DNA of 37,276 nucleotides from a virus. The notes beneath the pieces are model-generated. The model was not told the origin of the DNA and did no database searches. It saw only the letters and a program-made list of their open reading frames with translations. Where the stretch lies: positions 1 through 37,276 of IMG/VR virus record IMGVR_UViG_3300031951_000542; one strand, written 5' to 3'. This document shows, in pieces, positions 14,001-22,870 of the stretch. Positions within the stretch are counted from its first letter, which is position 1, and the number at the start of each line of letters is the position of its first letter. The translations under genes were made by a program, and so were the position numbers.

Positions 14001-17000
14001 AGCTTTGCTTATTGAGCGTCTTAGCTTTGACGCCTGTGCTATTTTGTCTTTGTACTCAGCAGTTTGAAGAACATTCGACATGTAGTCAACGAAACGGTCT
14101 CTCATTACCGGGTTCAAGATGTTCATCTTGTCGTACCTAGCCAATATAGCGGTAGCCTGCTTCGCAGAAATAACGCCACGGCCTGACATTCCACGCAGTG
14201 TTGTAGAGATCTGAGTTCTCAATTCTTTAACGTATGCAACAGCATCTTTGGCAGCCTTAGCTTCCAGTTTGATTTGGTCCTTAAGTGCTGTCTTCTCCTT
14301 TACTGTTACCTCTTTGGTGTCCTTGATCTCACCCATGATGCGAGCCACTGATGGAGCGGTCTTCATCTTTTCGCCTCTGATCTTCTTGAAGTCGCGGATG
14401 ATCTGCTCACGCTGAGAGTCGTCGGCCCTTTCGTATACTGCAGACTTTTGGATGTATCCAATAGCGGCAGCACTTGCCTGGTTGTAGCTTCCGCCACGGT
14501 TCATGCTCTTCTCTAAAATGCCTTCAACCTCACCCATCATTCTTTCGTATCCAGGGATGACGGTTACGTCTACCTTTTGAGAACGAGTGGTTACTGACGG
14601 CTTGGCCTTTTCAATCAACAAGATCCTATCCCTTGTGAATTTGGTCAACTGGAACTTGCTTCTGTCAAAATTTCCGAACGCATTCTCTGTGTCGATCGTC
14701 AATACGTCTCCCTCTATGTCGGTTATTTTGCCATACCTTTTATATACAAATACCTCATCTCCAATCTCAAACACGTCCTCTGGTATTTCCTTGAATCCGG
14801 TGTAGTCAGCCTCTGGAGTTAACTCCTTCACAGTCTGAGCTCTGTAGCTCTTAGGTCCTCCCCAGTTTGTAACAACCATGTCATACCCGTTCTCTGCGGC
14901 AACCTTGGTAACCCATGCTGCTGCATTGTTTGAGTCGAACGCGTATGTAGTTGGCCTTGTTTCATTTCCACGGTTCTTGTACTCCTGGAACCTACGGCGT
15001 GCTTCTGGCTCGAAGTTCTCTGGATCGTTTAATACCTTTCCTCTTTCAGTAGTTCCGTAGAAGTAAACCTTGTCTTTAGGAACTAACACGGTATGTGGAA
15101 CGTCACCTACGCCACTTTCTACTTGGCCCTGCTTTGTGTAGTACATGGCAACACCACCAACAGATGAGATGGCGGCTACCTCTTCGCGTCCTGTAAAGTT
15201 CTTTTTAGAACCAGACATTGGCTTAATGGTGTCACGCTTCTCATCAGAGTAGTGAACAAATACATAGTTGCCTTTTCCGTCGTCTGTAAGAACCTCGTCT
15301 ACAACTGCGGGCACAGCTTTCTGTGACTTGGCAGTTACTTTTGTTTCTTCTTCTGGCTTCTGGTAGTCTGCATCAATGGTAGAAGTATACATTGTTCCAG
15401 AGATTGCAGTGAATGGATTTGTCACTGTTTTCTCATGACCATTCTCCATCAACCACTTAGTAACCTTGTTCTTTCCTATGATTCCAGAAGACTTTGACTC
15501 AGATGCGTTATTTGCATCGTTGTATAATTTGTATCCCTTAGCATCTGGGAATCCCATAGATGGGAATAGCTTATTAACATTCCTTGCTTTGTCTAATCTG
15601 AAAGATTTTCCGTTTGAAGAAAATGATTCGTTAAACATTTCGTGCTGAATGCCCTTGTTTTTATTAGCTAAAAAATCCTCTCTAGTTACATAAGGATCCG
15701 CATAGAAACCACCAAGAGTAGTCCCTCCAATTGAGCTTTCTTTAAAGTTTGACTTTTCTAAAGCGTCATACAGGATTTCGTCCATAGTGTCTTTATAGAA
15801 GTCTTTTCTTCCATATCCAACATCTAATAACAATTTTTTTATCTCTGGATTTTTACCAGTTGCGCTTTTCAATGGAATCAACTCAGACAACAAAGACGAT
15901 CTGAACTTGAATGAGAAAGCCTTAGAACCAAGTTCTCTTGCAGCTTTAATTCTTCCTTCGTGAGTGTCAAATCCTTTTTCTTTGATTATGCCTTTTAGCT
16001 TATCTAATTGCTTGTACTGAGCATCTCCTTTTATTTCTTTAATAGACCTTGCATCACCCTTTGACTCAGAAGCCTTTCTCTCTGAATCAACGTATCTTTT
16101 CTGTGCTTCAGCAATAGCTGTGTCCATTAGCTTTCTAGCTTTGGCTACTGTTGTTTTCTTTTCGGTAATTGCCTTGTCTAATCCATCCATCAGGAACTCT
16201 CCAGCATACCACTCTCCAAGCATTGACTCTGCATTTTGGATTGTAACGAACACAGCAACTGGTTTTCCAGCCATTTCTGGATTCGACGCATCTCTTTCGC
16301 TCGCGATCTGTTGAATCAATCTGTGGAATGTTCCTACGTGTGCTTCGCTAGTAGCAGCAAAACCAATATTATCATTTATGTTCTCTTCAAAATAAGCATA
16401 TCTCCATCCACCCTGCAATTTCTTGTTGTCTCTTGTCATGCCTACCTTGGTGCCATCGCTATTGATAAATACAGCAGCCCCACCAGATTCTTTCAATACA
16501 TTCTCAATAGGCTCAACCTCTGGCATTTTCAACTTATCCGGCATGTTAGAATCGTTGTATTCTATAGACATGTCAAATTGATTGTCAACAGAGTCTTTGC
16601 CGATCTGAGCCCTTGAGATAATACCACCATCCATAGTAGCTCCTGGAGTTTCACCCCTAAAGAACTGAGATATGTCCTCTCCCTTTGACACCTTCTCAGA
16701 GATGGTTATCATAAATCCAAGGATGTCCTCTGGTGTTGCTTGGTCCAAGAATTGCTTCTTGCCGGTAAACAACTGAGCGAACTTGTTGATGATGTCTCCG
16801 ATCTTCTGCAGAAGAGTCTTCTGTTGAGCCGTTAGTGGGCCCTTTCCAAAGCCAGATGCTACCAACATACCACCGAGCTCAGCCATGTACTCTGAGTATT
16901 TAACGGCCTCATAGCCACGCTGGCTAGCGAATGCGTCTAACTTGTCTGCAATGTCCTCAAAACCTTGAGCCCTTAGCTGTGCGTCAATGCTGTCAACAAA

Positions 17001-20000
17001 CTCCTTCATTCGGGCTTGATCGTCAGCAAACGCGTCGTTAAGTAATGTTTCCCAAACCTCGTGTCCAGCAGTAACAGAGTCAGCTGTCTCCTTGTTGAAT
17101 ACCATAGCATATGGCTTGCCGTTCACGAACACTGTCTGACCTCTGGTCTCAGTGGTGAAACCGGCAGCTACATCACTTGCTTGGCTTGGAGCAACAGCGG
17201 ACAATGCCTCTGCGATCTGCATTTGTGCATCGTCAGTATTCTCAGCAATAATAATTTTAAGTCCAGGGGCCACCATATTTAACGACTGAGCAGACTTGTT
17301 TACTGCTTCTTCAAAGTTGGTCTTTGGCGCAAAGTCGGTATCTATCTCAAAATCATATCCAACAGAGAATGTCTTTGGCCCTTCTGGTGTGTTTATAATA
17401 GAAACAACGTTATCTCCAGGAACAAAGTTTTTAGTCTCTAAATTGTCTTTCGCCTTATTCCTTGGATTCATCTTTCCGTTCTGGTAGATCATGCCATCGG
17501 AGTGTGCTACAGACTCTTGGTTAAACTCTTTAGCAAATTCAAAAGCATCCTCCTTAGTCATCCCCTTAACAAAGAAAGAGTTCTCCGCTTGGTCATACTT
17601 TCCTACAATCTTTTTAGGAGAGTATCCCTTGTCAATAAGCCACTGCTCTGCTTTTGTGTTTAAGGCCACATTCTCCTCTTCGGTCAGAGGCTGAGCCTTT
17701 GGATTCTCTGCAGTAACCATGGCGAACTCGCCTTCTATGTCACCTTGAAACTCTTCCTCCGTAATAACCGGAAGTTCAAACGCCTTAGCTGAAACATATT
17801 CCTTGCTGTTCCTAACTTTTTGACGCTCGGTCTTTTCTTGTTCGGTAGGATAAGTTATCTCAATACCAGAGACAACGGCTTTCTCACCTGGAATTACTTC
17901 TTCTTGGTCTTGACCTTCTTCGGCAGCGACTTGAGGTTCTGGTTGGGGTTTTCCTTCGACCACTTCTTCGCCAGTTCTGGTTTCTGGCTGTACAGGTACT
18001 TGACTTGTTGTTTGCTCTTGAACGGCATTGCTTATAGTTATTAGTTGGTTATCAATTTCTGTTATGCGCTTCTTTTGCTTGTCCACCAATGCTGGATCTT
18101 TTCCCTCTATTTGCTTTGTTAGCTTTCTCTTCTCTGCAATCAAGTCAAACGCAGCTCTCTGATTGTCTTCGCTTAGCTCTTGAGGTAGCTCTCTTACAAT
18201 TGCTTTTGCTTCTCTAAAGTTTCTAAAAGTATTTTGCGCTTGCTGCTTAGAAATCTTTCCGCTCAAAATCTGAGATTTAAGAGTAGAAGCCAGCGCTGAT
18301 TCTGTTGTATTGCTAGCAAGTATTTGCTTCATCAAAGCAAATGTTTCATTTGTATTGGACTTCCCGGTAACATATTCTGCAGTTTGCTGTGCAATGTTTG
18401 CCGCTCCAGCCATCCACATACCACCGAGGGCCTCCATCTTTGCGTCTTCTAGTAACGCTTCTTTAAACCCTTCTTCGTTGAAACCAGGTTGATTGAACAA
18501 GTCTTTACCCTTTGCAATTTCATACGCTTCTCTGAATGCGGTATCTGAAATGCTTTGAAGAGCGCCTGTCTCGGCCTCCGAAATCATTGCTCCAGCAGTG
18601 TTAACCGCTCCGCGTAATACTAGGTTATTAATTTCTGCATTTATCAGCTTCTTAACACCACGCATCCCCGCCTGTGGAACTACTTTAGACAATACGTCTA
18701 CCGTTACAGAAGATATTAAACCCTTATTTGCTCCAGCCCACTGAGAGATACCAAAGTTTTCCAATGCGGCCTCAACCATCGCAGGAACTGCAGACATAAA
18801 GAACTTTTCATTCTCTGGCAAGTCCTTTGTCATCGGGCTGTCATTAAGTTCAGTCAATCTTCTTCCTACGCCTTGAGATACCAATACTCCGTATCTAATA
18901 TTGGCGGCCGGGATAAGCATATTTGGAACAAACTCGGCAGCGCCAACAAGCGCTTTTAACACGGGTGGCAATGACTGTACGTACTCTTTAGAGACATCTG
19001 CTTCTACAGAAGACATAACGTTGTCTATGGCCTTTGTATACGCCTCTCTTGCAGCCTTAGCATCTCCAAGATCTTCGGCAGTAACATCAACGCCCATATT
19101 AATAGAGGCTAATTCCGCCAATCCGGTATATGCAACGCTTGCAGCCTGGTTTGCAATATCAAGAACGCCGGTTACGGAGTTTTCTACAAACTTTAATAAG
19201 CTATTATACATTGCAGATGGAAGATTTCCTTGCTCTCCCATTATTCTCGCGTTTTCTCCGGCAGCCTTTTTAACACCCTCATCAGTTAAAGACGCTATAG
19301 ACTTTGCGTACTTTATACTCCTCTCGTATTCGCCCTGTAGCTCAGAAAATCTAGCCTCTATTTCTGGAGTTACGCCACCGATCATGGCGTCTTCGTTTAG
19401 CTTTGCTATTTCTGCCTGTATCTTGTCAACCCCGTCCTTGGTCTTTTCAAGTTCGTTGTTAGCAAACTTAATAGAACTATCTACCAACTCTTGGCTATAA
19501 ACCCTTTTAAACTTTGCCTCTTCTTGTGGAGAGATGCCATCCCTTGACATCATCAAGAACTCCATCGGGCTTACTGGCTTTTTCTCTACGCCAGCAGACT
19601 TGCCCATCAAAAACGTCTGTAACTTTGCCTCTTCTTCTCTTAACTTCTCGTCCGATCCTGTTGATTGAACAATATGTGTAGAGCCATCATCCGCAGTTAC
19701 AACTATATCTCCAAGGCCCAACCCCTTTTGAATCTTACTAGGAGCTTCTTTAAAGCTAACGCCTAAGTCTTTGTATTTTTCATTAAGGTTTTGTACTGTA
19801 CTTTTGGTCTGTCCAGGTATCCCCTTGAGAGTCCCTGTTTGTACATTGGCTTTTCCGAACAAAGCTTTGTCTGCCTGTTCTTTTGGAACAGGAGTAAATC
19901 CAGGCTTAGACGAGGCCACTGCAGCTCCTGCAGCTAAGTTTACGCTTGCTTGAAGTTGCTCTTGTAGGCTAGGTCCTTTTTTTGCAGAAGGCGCCGATGG

Positions 20001-20282
20001 CCCACCGGCCATCTCCCCACCAGTAGCCAATGAAGTAGGTTGAGCGTTTTGTTGAGAAGGAGATACCTGTTCTTTTTTTTTTACTGGAGCAGGGGCTCCA
20101 ACACCCATCAACTCATCAAAATCTTTTTGTGTTTTATTGTAGCCAGTGCTTACAAACAAATCATACGCATCTTTTCTTGCGGATGGATTTGATTGAATTA
20201 GCGCCTTGAAGTTATCGTAAGACTTGTTATACCCAGTGTTTACAAACAGATCATACGCATCTTTGATTGCATCTTCATTCAT
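11070..20282 (-). CDS. Giant polyvalent virion/ejection protein (gp16-like position)
   Basis: A 3070-residue protein, the largest in the window. It begins with two tandem 30-residue repeats (residues 7-36 and 37-66, each with DAYDLFV-x-TGYNK). Then come a Pro/Ala/Gln-rich linker (to ~130), a long helical part with hydrophobic stretches (~400-620), an acidic linker (~740-820), and a zincin-like segment AGHEVWETLL (~1068) with AELGGML (~1134). A region at ~1680-1800 (HYSDEKRDTI ... GGVAMYYT ... VPKDKVYFYG) recalls ADP-ribosyltransferase-like domains of polyvalent proteins. Long coiled coils (~1850-2150) and a C-terminal helical region with a strongly acidic EDEEDEEYE run follow. It follows gp14- and gp15-like genes, so it is probably packed in the head and injected with DNA. 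Domain calls beyond the repeats are tentative. A TATCTTTG box lies 4 nt before ATG. Confidence 0.8.
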   Translation of the reverse strand: MNEDAIKDAYDLFVNTGYNKSYDNFKALIQSNPSARKDAYDLFVSTGYNKTQKDFDELMGVGAPAPVKKKEQVSPSQQNAQPTSLATGGEMAGGPSAPSAKKGPSLQEQLQASVNLAAGAAVASSKPGFTPVPKEQADKALFGKANVQTGTLKGIPGQTKSTVQNLNEKYKDLGVSFKEAPSKIQKGLGLGDIVVTADDGSTHIVQSTGSDEKLREEEAKLQTFLMGKSAGVEKKPVSPMEFLMMSRDGISPQEEAKFKRVYSQELVDSSIKFANNELEKTKDGVDKIQAEIAKLNEDAMIGGVTPEIEARFSELQGEYERSIKYAKSIASLTDEGVKKAAGENARIMGEQGNLPSAMYNSLLKFVENSVTGVLDIANQAASVAYTGLAELASINMGVDVTAEDLGDAKAAREAYTKAIDNVMSSVEADVSKEYVQSLPPVLKALVGAAEFVPNMLIPAANIRYGVLVSQGVGRRLTELNDSPMTKDLPENEKFFMSAVPAMVEAALENFGISQWAGANKGLISSVTVDVLSKVVPQAGMRGVKKLINAEINNLVLRGAVNTAGAMISEAETGALQSISDTAFREAYEIAKGKDLFNQPGFNEEGFKEALLEDAKMEALGGMWMAGAANIAQQTAEYVTGKSNTNETFALMKQILASNTTESALASTLKSQILSGKISKQQAQNTFRNFREAKAIVRELPQELSEDNQRAAFDLIAEKRKLTKQIEGKDPALVDKQKKRITEIDNQLITISNAVQEQTTSQVPVQPETRTGEEVVEGKPQPEPQVAAEEGQDQEEVIPGEKAVVSGIEITYPTEQEKTERQKVRNSKEYVSAKAFELPVITEEEFQGDIEGEFAMVTAENPKAQPLTEEENVALNTKAEQWLIDKGYSPKKIVGKYDQAENSFFVKGMTKEDAFEFAKEFNQESVAHSDGMIYQNGKMNPRNKAKDNLETKNFVPGDNVVSIINTPEGPKTFSVGYDFEIDTDFAPKTNFEEAVNKSAQSLNMVAPGLKIIIAENTDDAQMQIAEALSAVAPSQASDVAAGFTTETRGQTVFVNGKPYAMVFNKETADSVTAGHEVWETLLNDAFADDQARMKEFVDSIDAQLRAQGFEDIADKLDAFASQRGYEAVKYSEYMAELGGMLVASGFGKGPLTAQQKTLLQKIGDIINKFAQLFTGKKQFLDQATPEDILGFMITISEKVSKGEDISQFFRGETPGATMDGGIISRAQIGKDSVDNQFDMSIEYNDSNMPDKLKMPEVEPIENVLKESGGAAVFINSDGTKVGMTRDNKKLQGGWRYAYFEENINDNIGFAATSEAHVGTFHRLIQQIASERDASNPEMAGKPVAVFVTIQNAESMLGEWYAGEFLMDGLDKAITEKKTTVAKARKLMDTAIAEAQKRYVDSERKASESKGDARSIKEIKGDAQYKQLDKLKGIIKEKGFDTHEGRIKAARELGSKAFSFKFRSSLLSELIPLKSATGKNPEIKKLLLDVGYGRKDFYKDTMDEILYDALEKSNFKESSIGGTTLGGFYADPYVTREDFLANKNKGIQHEMFNESFSSNGKSFRLDKARNVNKLFPSMGFPDAKGYKLYNDANNASESKSSGIIGKNKVTKWLMENGHEKTVTNPFTAISGTMYTSTIDADYQKPEEETKVTAKSQKAVPAVVDEVLTDDGKGNYVFVHYSDEKRDTIKPMSGSKKNFTGREEVAAISSVGGVAMYYTKQGQVESGVGDVPHTVLVPKDKVYFYGTTERGKVLNDPENFEPEARRRFQEYKNRGNETRPTTYAFDSNNAAAWVTKVAAENGYDMVVTNWGGPKSYRAQTVKELTPEADYTGFKEIPEDVFEIGDEVFVYKRYGKITDIEGDVLTIDTENAFGNFDRSKFQLTKFTRDRILLIEKAKPSVTTRSQKVDVTVIPGYERMMGEVEGILEKSMNRGGSYNQASAAAIGYIQKSAVYERADDSQREQIIRDFKKIRGEKMKTAPSVARIMGEIKDTKEVTVKEKTALKDQIKLEAKAAKDAVAYVKELRTQISTTLRGMSGRGVISAKQATAILARYDKMNILNPVMRDRFVDYMSNVLQTAEYKDKIAQASKLRRSISKAAKSEANQAEVAKIAKAFNEISPSMVDNIDQYIEFAESLLKSVSRKVGSPLMRDVANFEDMINYIDDQIQKQREQIKNDLLSQNQDLVDAGVLSSKMTINEIKKVLQAIENKEDQSEEKLKEAKKAVKEMMDEMSPIIKKIVRTGEDPFTGDPIDLTIDEKRDLIKLADMDTDDLSLANAIKAVEYANNFIANGITSGISGLVNNYEGSLNATELKDEGVKSAPIKKYFFKSPGRMWLQQVGTLPMLNRVMWVTSKRALEVMDKSGVSGVSTGKAKAISVVDKIVNEYTSKFSKIKDFLTAENIIERGMLAFMSRTVIGDEFQVQDEYNRRKTLIEETIEALKDPTYNTDAEIKKGKTIQKVYDKILKGSKNIADVKSKVSETNQKAVDWWVSEWIKKYDRLDEVSRNVYNTILSRDANYTPDRFQMKEASPAEIEDFESGFFGSFEYVNTSKSGSLRENNRIKNLPKDNNGVRKRIVNLDFDTNNVNAMTSAMVDVETASSIEKVKGFVTSKDFSKLFASPEDANLYKKRTIGYVNTVKGGGYVDQSEMAKLNKLSNAIASLGTAKALFSVSQIPKQFVPPMLNTLAQTGRFDIAELFRGGMNFINESGYPIATRGIGSQGELKSINRKLEEADRNLAVKGLKGILDLNNNAVGLVLKYPDMWAARSSWISFYISNLKTQGVKTSNIDWSTHELNKKAADYAQLMVDSQQNISDTDMQGDLFTSKQPATVFLRRAFFPLMSFTLNQKTRIWADSRTLASKLASKEDKSEAARSISGAIVEQVAFAAIRLEILKALWYTAKAIWGDEDEEDEEYEKKILMRQASSTAQNFMKDFFLPPLPLIDAKASEGVNYLLDQSGLSSSIPKNWYGIEDEDVTFNFYVPEKTSVLDQLGTQGIAAEKLGELYDNIRMSTTGRFSETYRDNEVEKQILDEDKDAAAITSAVLTATTIGVLPSEFASVANLINKKIKRRAEDVEED

Positions 20283-20286
20283 ACAT

Positions 20287-20316
20287 CAAAGATACCTCTT
20301 TTTTACCAAACAGCAA
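20287..20316 (-). promoter_or_regulatory. Promoter of the giant gene (TTG-N19-TATCTTTG)
   Basis: On the minus strand TATCTTTG (20294-20287) ends 4 nt before the ATG at 20282. A TTG at 20316-20314 stands 19 nt upstream. The gap to the preceding gene is 49 nt, AT-rich, with no terminator. The transcript is predicted to be leaderless. Confidence 0.55.
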
Positions 20317-20331
20317 CTAAAAATATTACAA

Positions 20332-21714
20332 CTAGTTCCATTTGCTTCCGGCAGCGCTTGATACTGTAGTACCGCCTTGATATAGCTTTTCGTAATCTAT
20401 GTTGTTATCTTTTTCTTGTGACTTGTTGTTTAATATGGTATTATATATGTCTTTTACCTGTGTGTGGTTTACTGTTTTAATTAGAGCTAACCGGCCCTTT
20501 TTGTCAAGTCTTTTTTGTGGGTCATTAGACTCCTTGTCTCCGGGGATAGTCTGGTATCCGTAGAAGTCATAAAAATACCCTCCGGCTTTCCTTGGTCTTC
20601 TTTTGATTACTTCAACTGTAGATCCTTCAAGAGGTCCCTTTAGCTCGGAGTTGGCCTTTACTAAGTCTGACTCAAGTTGGTTTAGCTTCCTCTCTCTGTT
20701 TGTTATTTTAACAGTTTCACCATCTCCACCATCAGCGCTAGAATCCCTAGTTGTAGTTGTTTCAACAGGCCTTGGCTGTTCTTTCTCTACGTCAACGCGT
20801 GAGTCAACCAATCTATCTAGAACATCTCTTGCCTCTTTCTCTTGGGCCGCTGTAAGCTTTGGCGTTACAATACCGTTAGGTCCTTGCACCAATTGAATAG
20901 CCTTACCTCCGGCAGCTTCAATCTCTTTCTTCTGCTGTTCTGTTTCGTAGAAATCGTATCCACCCACATAGTCAGACAAGATACTTGCAGCGCCTCTTGG
21001 GTTCTGCAACATAGACTTGGTGAAGTTGGCCTTTGCTCTTTGGTATTCTGCCTTTAGCTCTGGAGACGTAGTCCAATATCCACCCAAGAACTTGGATGTT
21101 TCTCCAAGACCTTTTGTAAATTTCTCAACCTCAGTAATAACGTCAAGCTTTTCTGGGGTTTGGTTTTCAGGAATAAGCAATGACTTGAAGTCTACAACCA
21201 TACCAGTTGTTGGATCTGTCATAACTACATTGTAGCTAGACGGGTCAACAACTAGCTGCTTGTTTGCAACGTCAGCAAGCTTTGACTGTTTGTCTAAGAA
21301 ATACTCTCCAAGCTTTGACGCTTTAGGATCGTTCAGGTATTCTACCTGCTTATTAATGATGTCATTGTAAGACTTGGTGAAGTCTCCAAAGTATTTCCAG
21401 TCTTCAGACATCTTAGCAACGCGAGACTTGTACTCGGTTGGCGTAAGCTGTCCATTCATCAACTGCTTCTTAAGATCTAACGTGGTGTTTCTAACACGGT
21501 CTGCACCCTGTAATACCAAGTCATTAAGACTGCCAGATTGACCCGGCTTGTATTCTTTAGACGCCGCAACTAAGTCGTCGGCAGACTTCTCAAGAGCTTC
21601 ACGCTGTTTCTGTCTGTCTTCCTCAATTTTATCTATGTCCGAAATGGCCCCCTTAGCAATGCTTAGCCAGTCTACTGGTTTCGGCCTTCCTGCATAACTT
21701 ATGTATTCTGCCAT
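20332..21714 (-). CDS. Putative internal virion (ejection) protein, gp15-like position
   Basis: A 460-residue, mostly helical, charged and soluble protein without signal peptide or transmembrane segment. Helical segments at residues ~20-120 (IDKIEEDRQKQREALEKSAD) and ~150-270 are followed by a disordered acidic linker rich in Thr, Asp and Gly near 315-335, then a Lys-rich C-terminal part. No enzyme motif is visible. Its place between a small Ala/Gln-rich protein and a giant polyvalent protein matches T7 gp14-gp15-gp16, the trio ejected to carry DNA across the cell envelope. The assignment rests on order and composition only. It begins 2 nt after the preceding stop codon. Confidence 0.65.
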   Translation of the reverse strand: MAEYISYAGRPKPVDWLSIAKGAISDIDKIEEDRQKQREALEKSADDLVAASKEYKPGQSGSLNDLVLQGADRVRNTTLDLKKQLMNGQLTPTEYKSRVAKMSEDWKYFGDFTKSYNDIINKQVEYLNDPKASKLGEYFLDKQSKLADVANKQLVVDPSSYNVVMTDPTTGMVVDFKSLLIPENQTPEKLDVITEVEKFTKGLGETSKFLGGYWTTSPELKAEYQRAKANFTKSMLQNPRGAASILSDYVGGYDFYETEQQKKEIEAAGGKAIQLVQGPNGIVTPKLTAAQEKEARDVLDRLVDSRVDVEKEQPRPVETTTTRDSSADGGDGETVKITNRERKLNQLESDLVKANSELKGPLEGSTVEVIKRRPRKAGGYFYDFYGYQTIPGDKESNDPQKRLDKKGRLALIKTVNHTQVKDIYNTILNNKSQEKDNNIDYEKLYQGGTTVSSAAGSKWN

Positions 21715-21716
21715 GT

Positions 21717-22439
21717 TTATCCTTTATATGGTGTTGTTAGCCCAGGGAAAGAAGGTGCATATCCAGGTGAATACCCCGGTTTATTGCTCATCTCTGGCTT
21801 AGGTTTCTGGAATATAGAAGATGTTGGCGCTTGAAATGGCGCCGTAGCTTGTTGAATTGTAGGCGTGGGTAGTGGTGTTTGTTTTTGGGCAGCATACAAT
21901 GGCTTTGACTCCAAGTACTGTCCGTAGCCAGCCTGTAAAGCACCAATACCACTGGTAATAGCATCATTCATTATCTGTCTATTCTCAGACGCCGCAAGCT
22001 GTGCACCCTCTAATTCACTAGCAGCAATTCCTGTTTCTCTCTGAACCCTACGCATGTCTTGATCCTGTCTAGACTCTGCCCTAAACAAGTCTCTCTGGTA
22101 CTCTTGATTTTGAAGGTCTGCGCCAAGCTCCAAGTTTGCACGATTAGATTGCTCGGTAAGTGTTGGCAATCCGCCGATAACACCAGCAGCGCCAGTGTCT
22201 TGCAATGCTTGAATACCAGTTGATACTTGTTGCTGAACACCTTGCTGTGCCAAGTCGTATCCCATAGTTGGAACTTGAAGACCAGCTGAATAGTCAGTCT
22301 CTGATATACCCTTAAGTTTGGCCGCTGCGTTCTTTGCGGCAAAGTCTGCTTCTTTTCTCCGCTTGTTTGCGGCGATTGCTTGCCCAGCACTTGCTGCGGC
22401 TGAAGCTCCTGCAATTATTAATGAGGTTGCTGCTGGCAT
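21717..22439 (-). CDS. Putative internal virion protein, gp14-like
   Basis: A 240-residue protein with an Ala-rich hydrophobic N-terminus (SLIIAGASAAASAGQAIAA, residues 6-24) that could insert in a membrane. A helical Gln/Arg-rich middle (NQEYQRDLFRAESRQDQDM) and a Pro/Gly/Tyr-rich disordered tail follow. This composition, a small glycine/alanine helix followed by glutamine-rich helix, is typical of T7 gp14-like ejection proteins, which form a pore in the outer membrane. It is flanked by the GNAT gene upstream (2-nt gap) and the 460-aa gene downstream (2-nt gap), so the three are one transcription unit. Confidence 0.7.
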   Translation of the reverse strand: MPAATSLIIAGASAAASAGQAIAANKRRKEADFAAKNAAAKLKGISETDYSAGLQVPTMGYDLAQQGVQQQVSTGIQALQDTGAAGVIGGLPTLTEQSNRANLELGADLQNQEYQRDLFRAESRQDQDMRRVQRETGIAASELEGAQLAASENRQIMNDAITSGIGALQAGYGQYLESKPLYAAQKQTPLPTPTIQQATAPFQAPTSSIFQKPKPEMSNKPGYSPGYAPSFPGLTTPYKG

Positions 22440-22441
22440 TT

Positions 22442-22849
22442 TTATAGTATTTTTACAAGCTCAGTACACCCAACACTTCCTTGAACAAAACCACACTCCA
22501 TGTACTTATTGATCAGAGCTGGATTCCTCAAAGAAACATAAGCATACTTTGCTCCGTTTTCTTTTCCGTATTCTGACAGAGTGTCTATCAAGAACTTAAT
22601 CGCCTCTTTGCGATCTGGCTCTCTATAGTCAAAGCTAGACACAATAAACTCTATCCATACTGCTTTAGAGTTGGTAAAGTAAATGTATCCAGCACAAATG
22701 TCGACACCGTCTTTGCAGACCATGACGCCACCTCTGCCACTGTTTGGCAAGAAGTCTCTAGAAGGAGCGGCCCATCTCCACTGACTCCACCACTTTGTAA
22801 GTGTATTGTCGTAGTCAAGATCTGTTAGTGGCCTCGCCGTGAAACTCAT
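22442..22849 (-). CDS. GNAT-fold acetyltransferase-like protein (gp13-like position)
   Basis: A 135-residue protein with the build of a small GNAT domain. It has an N-terminal RPLTDLDYDNTL segment, a central strand pair GVMVCKDGVDICAGYIYFT, the strand AVWIEFIVSS, then a helix KEAIKFLIDTLSEYGKENGAKYAYVSL and the closing NPALINKYMECGFV typical of GNATs. The acetyl-CoA loop (R/Q-x-x-G-x-G/A) is not clear, so it may be catalytically inactive. In T7-type podoviruses a protein at this place (gp13) is needed for assembly of the internal core. It has its own -7 box 7 nt before the ATG and leads the ejection-protein operon. Confidence 0.75.
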   Translation of the reverse strand: MSFTARPLTDLDYDNTLTKWWSQWRWAAPSRDFLPNSGRGGVMVCKDGVDICAGYIYFTNSKAVWIEFIVSSFDYREPDRKEAIKFLIDTLSEYGKENGAKYAYVSLRNPALINKYMECGFVQGSVGCTELVKIL

Positions 22850-22856
22850 TGCTACG

Positions 22857-22864
22857 CAAAGATA
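22857..22864 (-). promoter_or_regulatory. Bacteroidetes -7 box (TATCTTTG), ejection-protein operon
   Basis: The minus-strand TATCTTTG ends 7 nt before the ATG at 22849, in a gap of only 21 nt between two genes. The same octamer recurs at 20287 and 31101. No -33 element is seen. Confidence 0.5.
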
Positions 22865-22870
22865 GCGAAG

